Positions 36,962 to 46,115 of a stretch of DNA of 64,000 nt are shown piece after piece. The first letter of the stretch is position 1, and each line of letters opens with the position of its first letter. Where the stretch lies: assembly GCF_002843605.1 (NCBI RefSeq), contig NZ_CP025263.1, positions 3,377,501 through 3,441,500 on the forward strand. The letters are read 5' to 3'. Position numbers and translations under genes: made by a program. This stretch comes from Pseudomonas sp. S09G 359. GTDB lineage: Bacteria > Pseudomonadota > Gammaproteobacteria > Pseudomonadales > Pseudomonadaceae. Under the pieces are notes generated by a model, which was not told the origin of the DNA, searched no databases, and saw only the letters and a program-made list of their open reading frames with translations.

Positions 36962-38422
36962 ATGAGCAATCCTGTATCCCTCGGCATCGACCTCGGCACC
37001 TCGGAACTCAAGGCCATCCTGATGGATGCAGACGGCCAAATATTGGCCCATGCCGGTGTGCGCTTGAGCGTATCCCGGCGCCACAGCGGCTGGTCGGAGC
37101 AGGCGCCGCAGGACTGGTGGCAAGCCTGCCTGCAGGCACTCGACCAGTTGCGCGGCCACGCGGCCTATGCCCGTGTGGCGTGTATCGGCCTGTCGGGGCA
37201 GATGCACGGCGCGGTGGTGCTGGGTGACGACGACCAGGTGTTGTACCCGGCGATCCTGTGGGACGACTCGCGCGCCATGGCCGAGGCGCAAACCCTCGGG
37301 GTCGGCTTTGCCGAGGTCACCGGCAGCTTGCCGATGGCCGGGCTGACCGCGCCGAAACTGCTGTGGTTGCAACGCCACGAGCCCGAGGTGTTCGCGGCGA
37401 TTGACTGTGTACTGTCACCCAAGGACTACCTGCGCTTACGCCTGAGTGGTGAGCGCATCAGCGAGATGTCCGACGCGGCCGGCACGTTGTGGCTGGATGT
37501 GGCGCAGCGCGAATGGTTCAGCCCTATGCTGCACGCCACCGGGCTTGCGCCCGGGCAAATGCCGCGCCTGGTGGAGGGCGGCGCGGCAAGCGCGATGCTG
37601 AGTGCAAGCATTGCGGCGCGCCTGGGCTTGTCGCCTGGGGTGGTGATTGCCGGCGGCGGCGGCGATAACCCGGTGGCGGCGGTGGGCATCGGCGCGATCA
37701 ACGCCGGAGACGGTTTTATTACCCTGGGCACCAGCGCGGCGATTGTCGCGATCACCGACCACGCAGCCGGCAACCCGACCAGCGCGGTGCACAGCTTCTG
37801 CCACGCGCTGCCCAATCGCTGGTACACCATGGGCGCCATGCTGGCCGGCGCCAGTTGCCTGCGTTGGGTCACCCGGCTGACCGGCATGCCGGACGAACAA
37901 ACATTGTTGGATCACGTCCAGGCGCAGTGGCCGATCAGTCAGCCAGTACCGTTGGATGCGCCGTTGTTCCTGCCGTACCTCGCCGGCGAACGCACGCCGC
38001 ACAACGACCCGTTGCTGCGCGGCGGCTTTATGGGCCTGGGCCATGATTGCACCCCGGCCATGCTCGGTTACGCAGTGATGGAAGGCGTGGGTTTCGGCCT
38101 GCTCGACGCGTTGCGCGCGGTGCAATCCACCGGTGCGGATGTCAGTTCATGTGCCCTGGTGGGCGGCGGCGCGCGCAGTGAATATTGGGCGCAGTTGCTG
38201 GCGAATATCCTGCAACGGGAAATCTTCACCTTGCAGGGCAGCGAGTTGAGCGCGTGTATAGGCGCGGCAAAGCTGGGGTTCATGGCGATAAGCGTGGATT
38301 CGGCGGCAGGCCTGCCAGTGAAGGCGCGGTACCTGCCAGATGGGCTACAACAGCCGATGCTGGAAGCGCGGTATGGCAAGTTCCAGGGACTGCTGTGCGC
38401 CGCGAAAGCACTGCACGGCTAA
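36962..38422 (+). CDS. xylB: Xylulokinase-like FGGY carbohydrate kinase
   Basis: A 486-residue FGGY kinase closest to xylulokinase: GIDLGTSELKAILMDADG (phosphate 1), SRRHSGWSEQAPQDWW, GLSGQMHGAVVL, PAILWDDSRA, DAAGTLWLDVAQREW and the ATP site GGGARSEYWAQLLANIL. It would phosphorylate D-xylulose from an imported pentose or pentitol. No isomerase or dehydrogenase is encoded nearby, so the sugar may arrive as xylulose or be converted elsewhere. ATG 36962 is chosen over the upstream open frame, which lies inside the regulator gene. Confidence 0.88.
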   Translation: MSNPVSLGIDLGTSELKAILMDADGQILAHAGVRLSVSRRHSGWSEQAPQDWWQACLQALDQLRGHAAYARVACIGLSGQMHGAVVLGDDDQVLYPAILWDDSRAMAEAQTLGVGFAEVTGSLPMAGLTAPKLLWLQRHEPEVFAAIDCVLSPKDYLRLRLSGERISEMSDAAGTLWLDVAQREWFSPMLHATGLAPGQMPRLVEGGAASAMLSASIAARLGLSPGVVIAGGGGDNPVAAVGIGAINAGDGFITLGTSAAIVAITDHAAGNPTSAVHSFCHALPNRWYTMGAMLAGASCLRWVTRLTGMPDEQTLLDHVQAQWPISQPVPLDAPLFLPYLAGERTPHNDPLLRGGFMGLGHDCTPAMLGYAVMEGVGFGLLDALRAVQSTGADVSSCALVGGGARSEYWAQLLANILQREIFTLQGSELSACIGAAKLGFMAISVDSAAGLPVKARYLPDGLQQPMLEARYGKFQGLLCAAKALHG

Positions 38423-38433
38423 TATAGCCGACA

Positions 38434-38718
38434 CGCCTTGACTGGGGCCGCTTCGCGTCCCAACGCGGGCAAGCCCGCTCGCCACATAAGCCGTGCTGGG
38501 CCTTCAGCAGGTGCTGGAAGTGCGGTATCGCGCGTTCCAGGGACTGCTGTGCGCCCGACGCACCTTTCGTGGCGAGCGGGCTTGCCCGCGTTGGGCTGCG
38601 AAGCGGCCCCAAGCCAGGCGCCTCAACCTACCTGGCACACCGCAGCGCCTTGACTGGGGCCGCTTCGCGTCCCAACGCGGGCAAGCCCGCTCGCCACATA
38701 AGCCGTGCTGGGCCTTCA
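38434..38718. repeat. REP cluster with duplicated 73-bp unit and xylB tail copy
   Basis: Bases 38434-38506 and 38646-38718 are identical over 73 bp and each contains a REP half unit (CGGGCAAGCCCGCTCGCCACA). Between them, 38512-38556 is a diverged copy of the xylB 3' end at 38358-38402, and an inverted REP unit lies at about 38569-38610. The arrangement is a direct duplication with a REP gained in the second copy. Confidence 0.85.
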
Positions 38719-38726
38719 ATAAGGCT

Positions 38727-39167
38727 CTAGCCGGCCAGAGGCGGCAGGCGCCGTTTTACCGGGGTTTTCTTGACAATCGCGGTGTTGGTTTCGGCATAGA
38801 CGTTGATCCGGTCGAGCAGGGTATCCAGCTGATCCATGGTGCGCACGTGCAGACGGGCGATAAAGCAGTCTTCGCCGGTGACCTTGTCGCATTCGGTGAA
38901 CTCGGGGATCGCCTGGATCTGGCGCTCCACCTCCTGCAATTTGCCCGGCAAGGGGCGGATGCGCACGATGGCCTGCAGCAGGTAGCCGAAGTGGCTGGGG
39001 TCGATATCAACGGTGTAGTGGGTGAGTACACCACGCTCTTCGAGGCGGCGCAGGCGCTCACCCACACTCGGCGAAGACAACCCGGTGATAGCCGCCAGGG
39101 CCTTGAGCGATAATCGCGAGTCATCCATCAAGGCGCTAATCAGTTGCTGGTCGATAGTGTCAATCAT
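38727..39167 (-). CDS. Lrp/AsnC-family transcriptional regulator
   Basis: A 146-residue regulator: helix-turn-helix (LISALMDDSRLSLKALAAITGLSSPSVGERLRRLEE) and a RAM ligand-binding domain (FTECDKVTGEDCFIARLHVR). Members sense amino acids as octamers. It is divergent from an EamA exporter 110 bp away, a common pairing in which the regulator controls amino acid export. Confidence 0.92.
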   Translation of the reverse strand: MIDTIDQQLISALMDDSRLSLKALAAITGLSSPSVGERLRRLEERGVLTHYTVDIDPSHFGYLLQAIVRIRPLPGKLQEVERQIQAIPEFTECDKVTGEDCFIARLHVRTMDQLDTLLDRINVYAETNTAIVKKTPVKRRLPPLAG

Positions 39168-39276
39168 GCTGGCTGCCTAATTAATAAAGGTCATTTGGCC
39201 TGCTGGCCTATTTTAGGCGCTGGAGCCGCTGCCCATCAGATTGCCATACTTGAGCCTCACTTGAGGAGCATGAAAC

Positions 39277-40182
39277 ATGGACACATCCATCCGTCGCGGG
39301 TCGTGGGAAATGGTTGCCGCGATGCTGATCTCGGGCACCATCGGCTGGTTTGTGCTGGTGTCGGGCGTATCGGTGATCGAAGTGGTGTTCTGGCGCTGTG
39401 TGATCGGTGCGCTGACGCTGCTGCTGGTGTGCGCGCTGCTCGGTTACCTGCGGCTGGACCTGCTCAGTTGGGCTAAGCTCGGGCTGGCGATGCTCAGCGG
39501 CGTGGCCATCGTGGGCAACTGGCTGCTGCTGTTTGAGTCCTATTCGCGGGCTTCGATTGCCATCAGTACGGCGGTGTACAACGTGCAGCCGTTCATGCTG
39601 GTGATGCTGGCCGCGTTGTTTCTCGGCGAGAAAATCACCCTACAGAAGCTCGCGTGGTTGAGCGTGGCGTTCCTGGGGATGCTGGCGATTGTCACCGCTC
39701 ATGGCGACCAGTCGGCCAGCAGTGGGGATTACCTGGCAGGGATTGCGTTGGCGTTGGGTGCGGCATTTTTGTATGCGATTGCCGCGCTGATCATCAAGCG
39801 CTTGAAGGACGTGCCGCCGCACTTGATGGCGTTGATCCAGGTGACAACCGGCGCAGTGCTGCTCGCGCCACTGGTGCCCTGGAACAGCCTGCCGGTGTCA
39901 GCCAATGCCTGGGCGGCACTGGTGACGCTTGGGGTGGTACACACCGGTTTGATGTACGTCTTGCTGTATGGCGCAATACAGAAACTGCCAACGGCGATTA
40001 CCGGGGCACTGTCGTTTATCTACCCGATTGCGGCGATTTTTGTCGACTGGATTGCGTTCGGGCATCGCCTGGGTTGGCTGCAATGGCTGGGTGTGGCGGC
40101 CATCCTGCTGGCGGCAGCGGGGTTGCAGCGGGGCTGGTGGTGGCCCCGCTCCCCAAGGGCTAGTGCGTACCCTGAAAGATGA
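39277..40182 (+). CDS. EamA/DMT-superfamily transporter
   Basis: A 301-residue membrane protein with ten predicted helices and the internal duplication of EamA proteins (AISTAVYNVQPFMLVMLAALFLGEKIT in the first half, LPTAITGALSFIYPIAAIFVDWIAFGHRL in the second). Probable amino acid or metabolite exporter; substrate unknown. TTGAGGAG upstream of ATG 39277 is a strong ribosome site. Its 3' end overlaps convergent rlhA by 23 bp. Confidence 0.88.
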   Translation: MDTSIRRGSWEMVAAMLISGTIGWFVLVSGVSVIEVVFWRCVIGALTLLLVCALLGYLRLDLLSWAKLGLAMLSGVAIVGNWLLLFESYSRASIAISTAVYNVQPFMLVMLAALFLGEKITLQKLAWLSVAFLGMLAIVTAHGDQSASSGDYLAGIALALGAAFLYAIAALIIKRLKDVPPHLMALIQVTTGAVLLAPLVPWNSLPVSANAWAALVTLGVVHTGLMYVLLYGAIQKLPTAITGALSFIYPIAAIFVDWIAFGHRLGWLQWLGVAAILLAAAGLQRGWWWPRSPRASAYPER

Positions 40183-42139
40183 TGTTTTCCGGGTTGAAAT
40201 GCTCCACGGTACTGCCCGGCTGCGGCAGGCCAAGGATATGCCCCTTGATCTTGCCCACCACATGCATCTCGCAGGGCTTGCAGTCGAACTTCAAGGTCAG
40301 CACTTCATCGCCATGGATCAGTTGCATCGGCGCCACCTTGGTTTTGACCCCCGTCACACCCTTGGCCTGTTTTGGGCACAGGTTGAACGAGAAGCGCAGG
40401 CAATGCTTGGTGATCATCACCGGCACTTCGCCGGTTTCTTCATGGGCTTCGAAGGCTGCGTCGATCAGCTTGACGCCGTGGCGGTGGTAGAAGTCGCGGG
40501 CCTTTTGGTTGTACACGTTGGCCAGGAACGACAGGTGCGCGTCCGGGTACACCGGCGGCGGTGAGGTTTCGGCCTTGCGCCCACCACGTGGGTGCTGGGC
40601 CACGCGGGCGGCGGTCAGGGCTTCGATCACTTCGCGGCGCAAGGCCTTGAGCTGCGAGTTGGGGATAAAAAACGCCTGCGGCGCGTCCAGTTCGATGTTT
40701 GTCGCGTGGTATTCGGTAGTACCCAATTGGCCGAGCAGGTCGCGCAGGGTGTCCAGCGCCTGTTCCGGCTTGTTGGCCACGCCGAACGGGCCGGGCAGGG
40801 TAACGCTGGCGCTGATGCCTTCTTCGCTGGTCGCAGTGACTTCCAACTGTTCTTCACGCAGACGGGCAACCCAGGTCAGCCCGATACGGCGCTCGGAGGA
40901 CGTTTTGAGCAGCGCCTGTTGCCAGTTATGGTCGAGGTTGCGGTTCAGCGGATGGTTCGGGCGCAGCTGGTGCAGGCCGGCGGGCATTTCATTCGGCTCG
41001 ACGCGGTAGCGGTAACGCTTCTGGCCGTCTTCCTCGAACTCGCCCTTGGCTTCGGCGATGTTGGCGCGGAAACCCACCACTTCGCGCTTGATCAGCACAT
41101 TCAGGCCATCGCCGTTGGACAGCGGCTCATGGGTGATGACTTGCAGGTCGCGCTTGCCGGCTTTTTCCACCACACCTACCGGCAGGCCGGTGAATGTCGG
41201 CGTGTCGAAGGCGCCGATGTCGATCTTACGGTCAGTGACGAAATAATCGGTGCTGCCACGGTGAAAGGTTTTTTCCGGGTCGGGCAGGAAGAAATGCGCG
41301 GTGCGCCCGCTCGAGGCGCGCGCCAGGTCCGGGCGGTCTTCGAGCACGTCGTCGAGGCGCTGGCGGTAATAGGCGGTGATGTTTTTCACATAGCCCATGT
41401 CCTTGTAGCGGCCCTCGATCTTGAACGAACGCACGCCGGCTTCGACCAGGGCGCGGATGTTGGCGCTCTGGTTGTTGTCTTTCATCGACAGCAGGTGCTT
41501 TTCAAAGGCCACGACGCGGCCCTGGTCATCCTTCAAGGTGTACGGCAGACGGCAGGCCTGGGAGCAATCGCCACGGTTGGCGCTGCGGCCGTTCTGCGCG
41601 TGGGAGATATTGCACTGCCCGGAGAACGCCACGCACAGGGCGCCGTGGATGAAGAACTCGATGGCAGCATCGGTCTCGTCGGCAATCGCGCGGATCTCTT
41701 GCAGGTTCAGCTCACGGGCCAGCACCAGCTGTGAGAAACCGGCCTGGTCGAGGAACTTGGCGCGGGCCAGGGTGCGGATATCGGTCTGAGTGCTGGCGTG
41801 CAGCTCGATCGGCGGGATATCCAACTCCATCACGCCCAGGTCTTGCACGATCAACGCGTCGACACCTGCGTCGTAGAGCTGATGGATCAGCTTGCGCGCA
41901 GGTTCCAGTTCGTTGTCATGCAAGATGGTGTTGATGGTGGTGAACACCCGCGCGTGGTAACGGCGCGCGAATTCGACCAGTTGAGCAATGTCGCTCACGT
42001 CGTTGCACGCGTTATGGCGCGCGCCGAAACTTGGGCCGCCGATGTAGATGGCATCGGCGCCATGCAGGATCGCCTCGCGCGCGATGGCCACATCGCGGGC
42101 AGGGCTGAGCAATTCCAGGTGGTGCTTGGGCAAGGACAT
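40160..42139 (-). CDS. rlhA: 23S rRNA C2501 hydroxylase RlhA (peptidase U32 family)
   Basis: A 659-residue U32-family protein that matches E. coli YdcP/RlhA over its length as I remember it: LELLSPARDVAIAREAILHGAD, NTILHDDELEP-like text, ELHASTQTDIRT, FIHGALCVAFSGQCNISH, NRGDCSQACRLPYTL and a C-terminal region with LCPKQAKGV and DCKPCEMHVVGKI. In E. coli it makes 5-hydroxycytidine 2501 of 23S rRNA with prephenate-dependent chemistry. The length separates it from the shorter TrhP/YegQ. ATG 42139 gives MSLPKHHLELL. Confidence 0.9.
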   Translation of the reverse strand: MSLPKHHLELLSPARDVAIAREAILHGADAIYIGGPSFGARHNACNDVSDIAQLVEFARRYHARVFTTINTILHDNELEPARKLIHQLYDAGVDALIVQDLGVMELDIPPIELHASTQTDIRTLARAKFLDQAGFSQLVLARELNLQEIRAIADETDAAIEFFIHGALCVAFSGQCNISHAQNGRSANRGDCSQACRLPYTLKDDQGRVVAFEKHLLSMKDNNQSANIRALVEAGVRSFKIEGRYKDMGYVKNITAYYRQRLDDVLEDRPDLARASSGRTAHFFLPDPEKTFHRGSTDYFVTDRKIDIGAFDTPTFTGLPVGVVEKAGKRDLQVITHEPLSNGDGLNVLIKREVVGFRANIAEAKGEFEEDGQKRYRYRVEPNEMPAGLHQLRPNHPLNRNLDHNWQQALLKTSSERRIGLTWVARLREEQLEVTATSEEGISASVTLPGPFGVANKPEQALDTLRDLLGQLGTTEYHATNIELDAPQAFFIPNSQLKALRREVIEALTAARVAQHPRGGRKAETSPPPVYPDAHLSFLANVYNQKARDFYHRHGVKLIDAAFEAHEETGEVPVMITKHCLRFSFNLCPKQAKGVTGVKTKVAPMQLIHGDEVLTLKFDCKPCEMHVVGKIKGHILGLPQPGSTVEHFNPENIIFQGTH

Positions 42140-42209
42140 AGTTTTTTTAGTCAGGCTTGTCACGGTTGAGGCGCGCATTGTAGCTGTGAAATGCCTGACC
42201 GGCATCACT

Positions 42210-42590
42210 TCAGGCTTGGGCGGCCATTGCGGTGACTTCCACGCGCATGCCTTCTACCGCCAGCGCAGCCACGCCAAGTGCAGCGCGCACGGGCCAGGGC
42301 TTGGCAAAGAAGCGTTTGTAGACCTCGTTGAAGGCGGCGCGGTCGGCCATGTCGGTCAGATAAATGGTCAGGTGCATGACCCGGTCCATGGAGCTGCCGG
42401 CCTTTTCCAGGGCGACTTTCAGTGCTTGCAGGGTACATTCGCTTTGCGCGGTGATATCGCCCAGTTCCAGGCTGCCGTCGGCGCGGGTCGGGATCTGGGT
42501 GGAGACGAGGATGCCGTTGAAACCGATCACGTCGGAGGAAATCGAATCGGCATCCGGGTCGGGGGTGTAGTGCAGGTCGTGGTTGGCCAT
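42210..42590 (-). CDS. RidA-family deaminase
   Basis: A 126-residue RidA/YjgF/UK114 protein. The family arginine lies in VRAALGVAALAVEGM and the glutamate in VEVTAMAA, consistent with hydrolysis of reactive imines or enamines from amino acid metabolism. LTIYLTDMADRAAFNEVYKRFF is a typical central segment. It stands between rlhA and the FabF-like gene, all on the minus strand. Confidence 0.9.
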   Translation of the reverse strand: MANHDLHYTPDPDADSISSDVIGFNGILVSTQIPTRADGSLELGDITAQSECTLQALKVALEKAGSSMDRVMHLTIYLTDMADRAAFNEVYKRFFAKPWPVRAALGVAALAVEGMRVEVTAMAAQA

Positions 42591-42655
42591 GGGCGCCTCT
42601 GGTTGGCAATAACAGAAAGGCGCCCATGGTCCCCGAAAATTACCCCAGGGGCAAA

Positions 42656-43924
42656 CTACTGCCAGCGGCGGAAGAGCACGCTGGCATTCACGCCGCCAAA
42701 GCCGAAGCCGTTGGACAGCGCGTATTCAATCGCCATGGGCCGCGCCGTGCCGCGCAGCAGGTCGAGACCCTCGGCGAGGGCGTCCGGGTGTTCCAGGTTG
42801 AGCGTCACCGGCGCGATCTGATCGCGCAGGGCAAGCACGGTGAAGATCGCCTCGATGCCACCCGCTGCGCCGAGCAAGTGGCCGGTGGCGGACTTGGTCG
42901 AACTGATCGCCGGGCTGCCACTGGCGCCGAACACGGTTTTGATGGCGGCCAATTCACCTTTGTCACCCACCGGAGTCGAGGTGGCATGGGCATTCAGGTA
43001 CTGCACCTGTGAGGCCTCGATACCAGCCTGACGTAACGCTTGCTGCATCGCCCGGCGCGCACCGTCGCCGTCTTCCGGGCCGGCCGTCATGTGGTAGGCG
43101 TCGGCACTGGTGCCATAGCCCACCAGCTCGGCAATCGGTTGTGCACCGCGAGCCAAGGCGTGTTCGAGTTCTTCGATGACCAGGATACCGGCGCCTTCGC
43201 CCATGACAAAACCATCGCGGGCCTGGTCGAACGGCCGCGAGGCGCGTTCGGGGCTGTCGTTGAAGTCGCTGGACAAGGCGCGCGCCGCCGCAAACCCGGC
43301 CAGGCTGACCCGGTGAATCGCCGCTTCGGCACCGCCGCACACCGCCACATCGACCTCGCCGGCACGGATCATCCGCGCGGCATCGCCAATCGCCTGCACG
43401 CCTGCCGCACACGCGGTCACCGGCGCGCCCAGCGGGCCTTTCAAACCGTAGTTGATCGACACATGCCCGGCGGCCATGTTGCTCAGGAATGACGGGATGG
43501 TGAACGGCGACAGGCGTCGCGGGCCTTTGCTGTCGGTGGTGCGCACCGCGTCGGCAATGGCCGGGAAACCGCCGACGCCGGAGGCGATGATGGTGGCGGT
43601 GCGCTCCTGCTCTTCGAGGGTTTTTGGCGCCCAGCCGGCTTGTTTCAAGGCTTCATCCGCTGCAGCCAGGGCGAACAGGATAAACCGGTCCATTTTGCGC
43701 TGCTCCTTGGCGGCCAGCAGCAGGTCCGGGTCAAAGCCAGCCTGTGGGTCTTGCAGCGCGCTTTGCACTTGGCCGCCGACGCTCACGGCCAAGTCGCCGA
43801 TCAGGTCTTCCGGCAGGCGGCGGATGCCCGACTGCCCGTTCAACAAGCGCTGCCAGGTAGATGCCACGTTGGCGCCCAAGGGCGTCAGCGCGCCCATGCC
43901 TGTTACCACGATACGTTTACTCAT
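42656..43924 (-). CDS. fabF: Beta-ketoacyl-ACP synthase II (FabF-like)
   Basis: A 422-residue condensing enzyme with the Cys-His-His site: Cys in VTACAAGVQAIGDA, His in NAHATSTPVGDKGE and His in KSATGHLLGAAGGIEA. It elongates acyl-ACP chains with malonyl-ACP. It is not beside acpP or other fab genes, so it is probably a second FabF copy. The HxlR regulator divergent from it, 108 bp away, is a likely controller. ATG 43924 is preferred to the Met two codons upstream. Confidence 0.9.
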   Translation of the reverse strand: MSKRIVVTGMGALTPLGANVASTWQRLLNGQSGIRRLPEDLIGDLAVSVGGQVQSALQDPQAGFDPDLLLAAKEQRKMDRFILFALAAADEALKQAGWAPKTLEEQERTATIIASGVGGFPAIADAVRTTDSKGPRRLSPFTIPSFLSNMAAGHVSINYGLKGPLGAPVTACAAGVQAIGDAARMIRAGEVDVAVCGGAEAAIHRVSLAGFAAARALSSDFNDSPERASRPFDQARDGFVMGEGAGILVIEELEHALARGAQPIAELVGYGTSADAYHMTAGPEDGDGARRAMQQALRQAGIEASQVQYLNAHATSTPVGDKGELAAIKTVFGASGSPAISSTKSATGHLLGAAGGIEAIFTVLALRDQIAPVTLNLEHPDALAEGLDLLRGTARPMAIEYALSNGFGFGGVNASVLFRRWQ

Positions 43925-44032
43925 GATCAATCGACTCCGCTTGCGTTGAGGGATACAGACTCAGTGGACGTCACTATCATCATGAAAGTAACATGGCACC
44001 CCACAACTTTGCACCGGCGTATAGGAACCTTC

Positions 44033-44521
44033 ATGCAACGCAAGTCCCTCATCAGCGACGAATGCCCCATCGCCCGCAGCCTTGAGCGGGTAGGGGAGTG
44101 GTGGAGCATCCTGATCATGCGCGACGCGCTGCACGGTTTGCGCCGCTTCGACGAGTTCTCGCGCAGCCTGGGGATTGCGCCGAACATGCTCACACGCCGC
44201 CTCACGGCGTTGGTGGAGGCGGGGATGCTCGAGCGCAGGGCCTACAGCGAACGCCCGCCGCGCCATGAATACGTACCCACGGCCAAGGGCGAGGATTTCC
44301 GCATGGTCCTGATGGCATTGGTGGCGTGGGGCAATCGGCATTACGCCGAGGAGGGCGCCAGTGTCGAGGTGGTGGAGCGTGACACCGGCCGCGCGCTGCA
44401 ACCGGTGATGGCAAACGCCGAAGGGCAAGTCGTGCCGTGGGATGCGTGCCTGATACAGGCGGGCCCGGCGGCCAGCGAGGGCATGCGCGAACGCTTCGCG
44501 TCGCACGATTTGAAGCCCTGA
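44033..44521 (+). CDS. HxlR-family transcriptional regulator
   Basis: A 162-residue winged helix-turn-helix protein. CPIARSLERVGEWWSILIMRDALHGLRRFDEFSRSLGIAPNML-type text, split here by length, marks the HxlR family; Cys in DECPIARS is the conserved one used for redox or aldehyde sensing. ATG 44033 follows AGGA by 7 bases; an open frame upstream has no good start. Divergent from the FabF-like gene. Confidence 0.9.
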   Translation: MQRKSLISDECPIARSLERVGEWWSILIMRDALHGLRRFDEFSRSLGIAPNMLTRRLTALVEAGMLERRAYSERPPRHEYVPTAKGEDFRMVLMALVAWGNRHYAEEGASVEVVERDTGRALQPVMANAEGQVVPWDACLIQAGPAASEGMRERFASHDLKP

Positions 44522-44634
44522 ATGATCGACTAATTGACGCCAGAAAATAATCATTTTTAACGCGTAAAGTCGCGTATTCAACAGCCGATAGCGATAAGAG
44601 ATACAGGGTTCTCCGCAAGGCTGAGGGTACGTCC

Positions 44635-45990
44635 ATGTTCAATAAGACACTCAAGACAGAATTGACGGCCAGGACGGCCGAAGTCACCGAGTACAAAGGA
44701 CTGATAGCCGCACTGGAGCGCTCGATGGCCGTGGTCGAATTCGACCTGAACGGCAAGGTGCTGCGTGCCAACGACAACTTCCTGAACACCCTGGGATACC
44801 GCAGCGAACAGCTGGCGGGTAAAACCCACCGTGACTTTTGCTTGCCCGCGTTGACCAACAGCCCGGCCTACAGCCAGTTCTGGAGCGAGCTCAAAGCCGG
44901 CAAATTTGTCTCGGGCACCTTCAAGCGCGTGGACGCCAACGGCAAGACCATTTGGCTTGAAGCCAGCTACAACCCCGTGCTCGATGAACGTGGCCAGGTG
45001 TTGAAAGTGGTCAAGTACGCGCTGGACGTCACCGAGAAGGTCGAACAAGAGGCTGCCACTCGCAGCAAGCTGGTCGCACTGGACCGAGCAATGGCGGTGA
45101 TCGAATTCGACTTGCGTGGCCAGGTGCTGGATGCCAACCCGAACTTCTTGAACGTGATGGGCTATTCACTGGCGGAGATCAAAGGCAAACATCACCAGGT
45201 GTTCTGCGAACCGGTGTTGGTCAACAGCAACGAATACGCCGACTTCTGGCGCCGCCTGAATAACGGTGAATTCTTCACCGGGCAATTCAAGCGCCTGGGC
45301 AAACATGGCCGTGTGGTGTGGCTGGAAGCCAGCTACAACCCGGTGTACGACGGCGACGGCAAGTTGATCAAGATCGTCAAGTTTGCCAGCGATATCACCG
45401 AGCGCGTCGAGAAGTTCGAAGAGGACTCCCGCGGCGCTTCGCGGGCCTATCACATATCATCCGAAACCGAGCGCTTCGCCGAGCATGGCACCCAGGTTAT
45501 CCAGGAGACTGCCAGCGAGATGCGCCGCATTGCCGACAACATTGGCGCTTCCGCACGGCTGGTCGGGCAACTGGGCGACCGTTCCGAGCAGATCACTGCC
45601 ATCGTCAATACCATTCGCGGGATCGCCGACCAGACCAACCTGCTGGCACTCAACGCCGCTATCGAAGCCGCGCGGGCGGGCGATCAAGGCCGTGGTTTTG
45701 CGGTGGTGGCCGATGAAGTGCGGCAATTGGCCGGGCGTACCAGCCGTTCCACCACGGAAATCGCCGAGATGATCGGCTTGATCCTGTCGGAAACCCGCGA
45801 CGCGGTGACCAGCATGAATGCCACCCAGGAAGGCGCGCAACGTGGCGTGAACCTGGCCGACCAGGCCGGGTCGGTGATCCTGCAGATTCGCACCAGTACC
45901 AGCGATGCAGTGCAGGCGGTGAGCATGTTTGCGTCGAAGCTGGATGAATCGGAAGTGATCCCTAAAGCCGCCATAGGCTGGGTTGGGTAA
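44635..45990 (+). CDS. BdlA-like cytoplasmic chemoreceptor (PAS-PAS-MCP)
   Basis: A 451-residue protein without membrane helices. Two PAS domains repeat the same text ([20 protein letters not shown] at about 28 and [20 protein letters not shown] at about 150; each later WLEASYNPV), followed by a short MCP signalling domain with the hairpin tip [23 protein letters not shown]. This is the architecture of P. aeruginosa BdlA, which mediates biofilm dispersal with c-di-GMP signalling. The last dozen residues ([10 protein letters not shown]) do not look like family sequence; a small frameshift near the end is possible. Confidence 0.88.
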   Translation: MFNKTLKTELTARTAEVTEYKGLIAALERSMAVVEFDLNGKVLRANDNFLNTLGYRSEQLAGKTHRDFCLPALTNSPAYSQFWSELKAGKFVSGTFKRVDANGKTIWLEASYNPVLDERGQVLKVVKYALDVTEKVEQEAATRSKLVALDRAMAVIEFDLRGQVLDANPNFLNVMGYSLAEIKGKHHQVFCEPVLVNSNEYADFWRRLNNGEFFTGQFKRLGKHGRVVWLEASYNPVYDGDGKLIKIVKFASDITERVEKFEEDSRGASRAYHISSETERFAEHGTQVIQETASEMRRIADNIGASARLVGQLGDRSEQITAIVNTIRGIADQTNLLALNAAIEAARAGDQGRGFAVVADEVRQLAGRTSRSTTEIAEMIGLILSETRDAVTSMNATQEGAQRGVNLADQAGSVILQIRTSTSDAVQAVSMFASKLDESEVIPKAAIGWVG

Positions 45991-46009
45991 CCCTTGTAGA
46001 CACTGCACC

Positions 46010-46102
46010 TGTGGCGAGGGAGCTTGCTCCCGTAGGACTGCGTAGCAGTCCCCTCTTTTGGGGCCGCTGCGCGACCCAACGGGAGCAAGCTCCCTCGCCA
46101 CA
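46010..46102. repeat. REP-like inverted repeat (GTGGCGAGGGAGC class)
   Basis: TGTGGCGAGGGAGCTTGCTC and GAGCAAGCTCCCTCGCCACA bracket a GC-rich loop, followed directly by nine G residues (46103-46111). It separates the chemoreceptor from the convergent porin gene and can act as a terminator for both. Confidence 0.85.
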
Positions 46103-46115
46103 GGGGGGGGGCGGT

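Noticed and set aside
40592..41734. 380-codon plus-strand open frame opposite rlhA
   Set aside because: Shadow; rlhA is recognisable over its full length on the minus strand.
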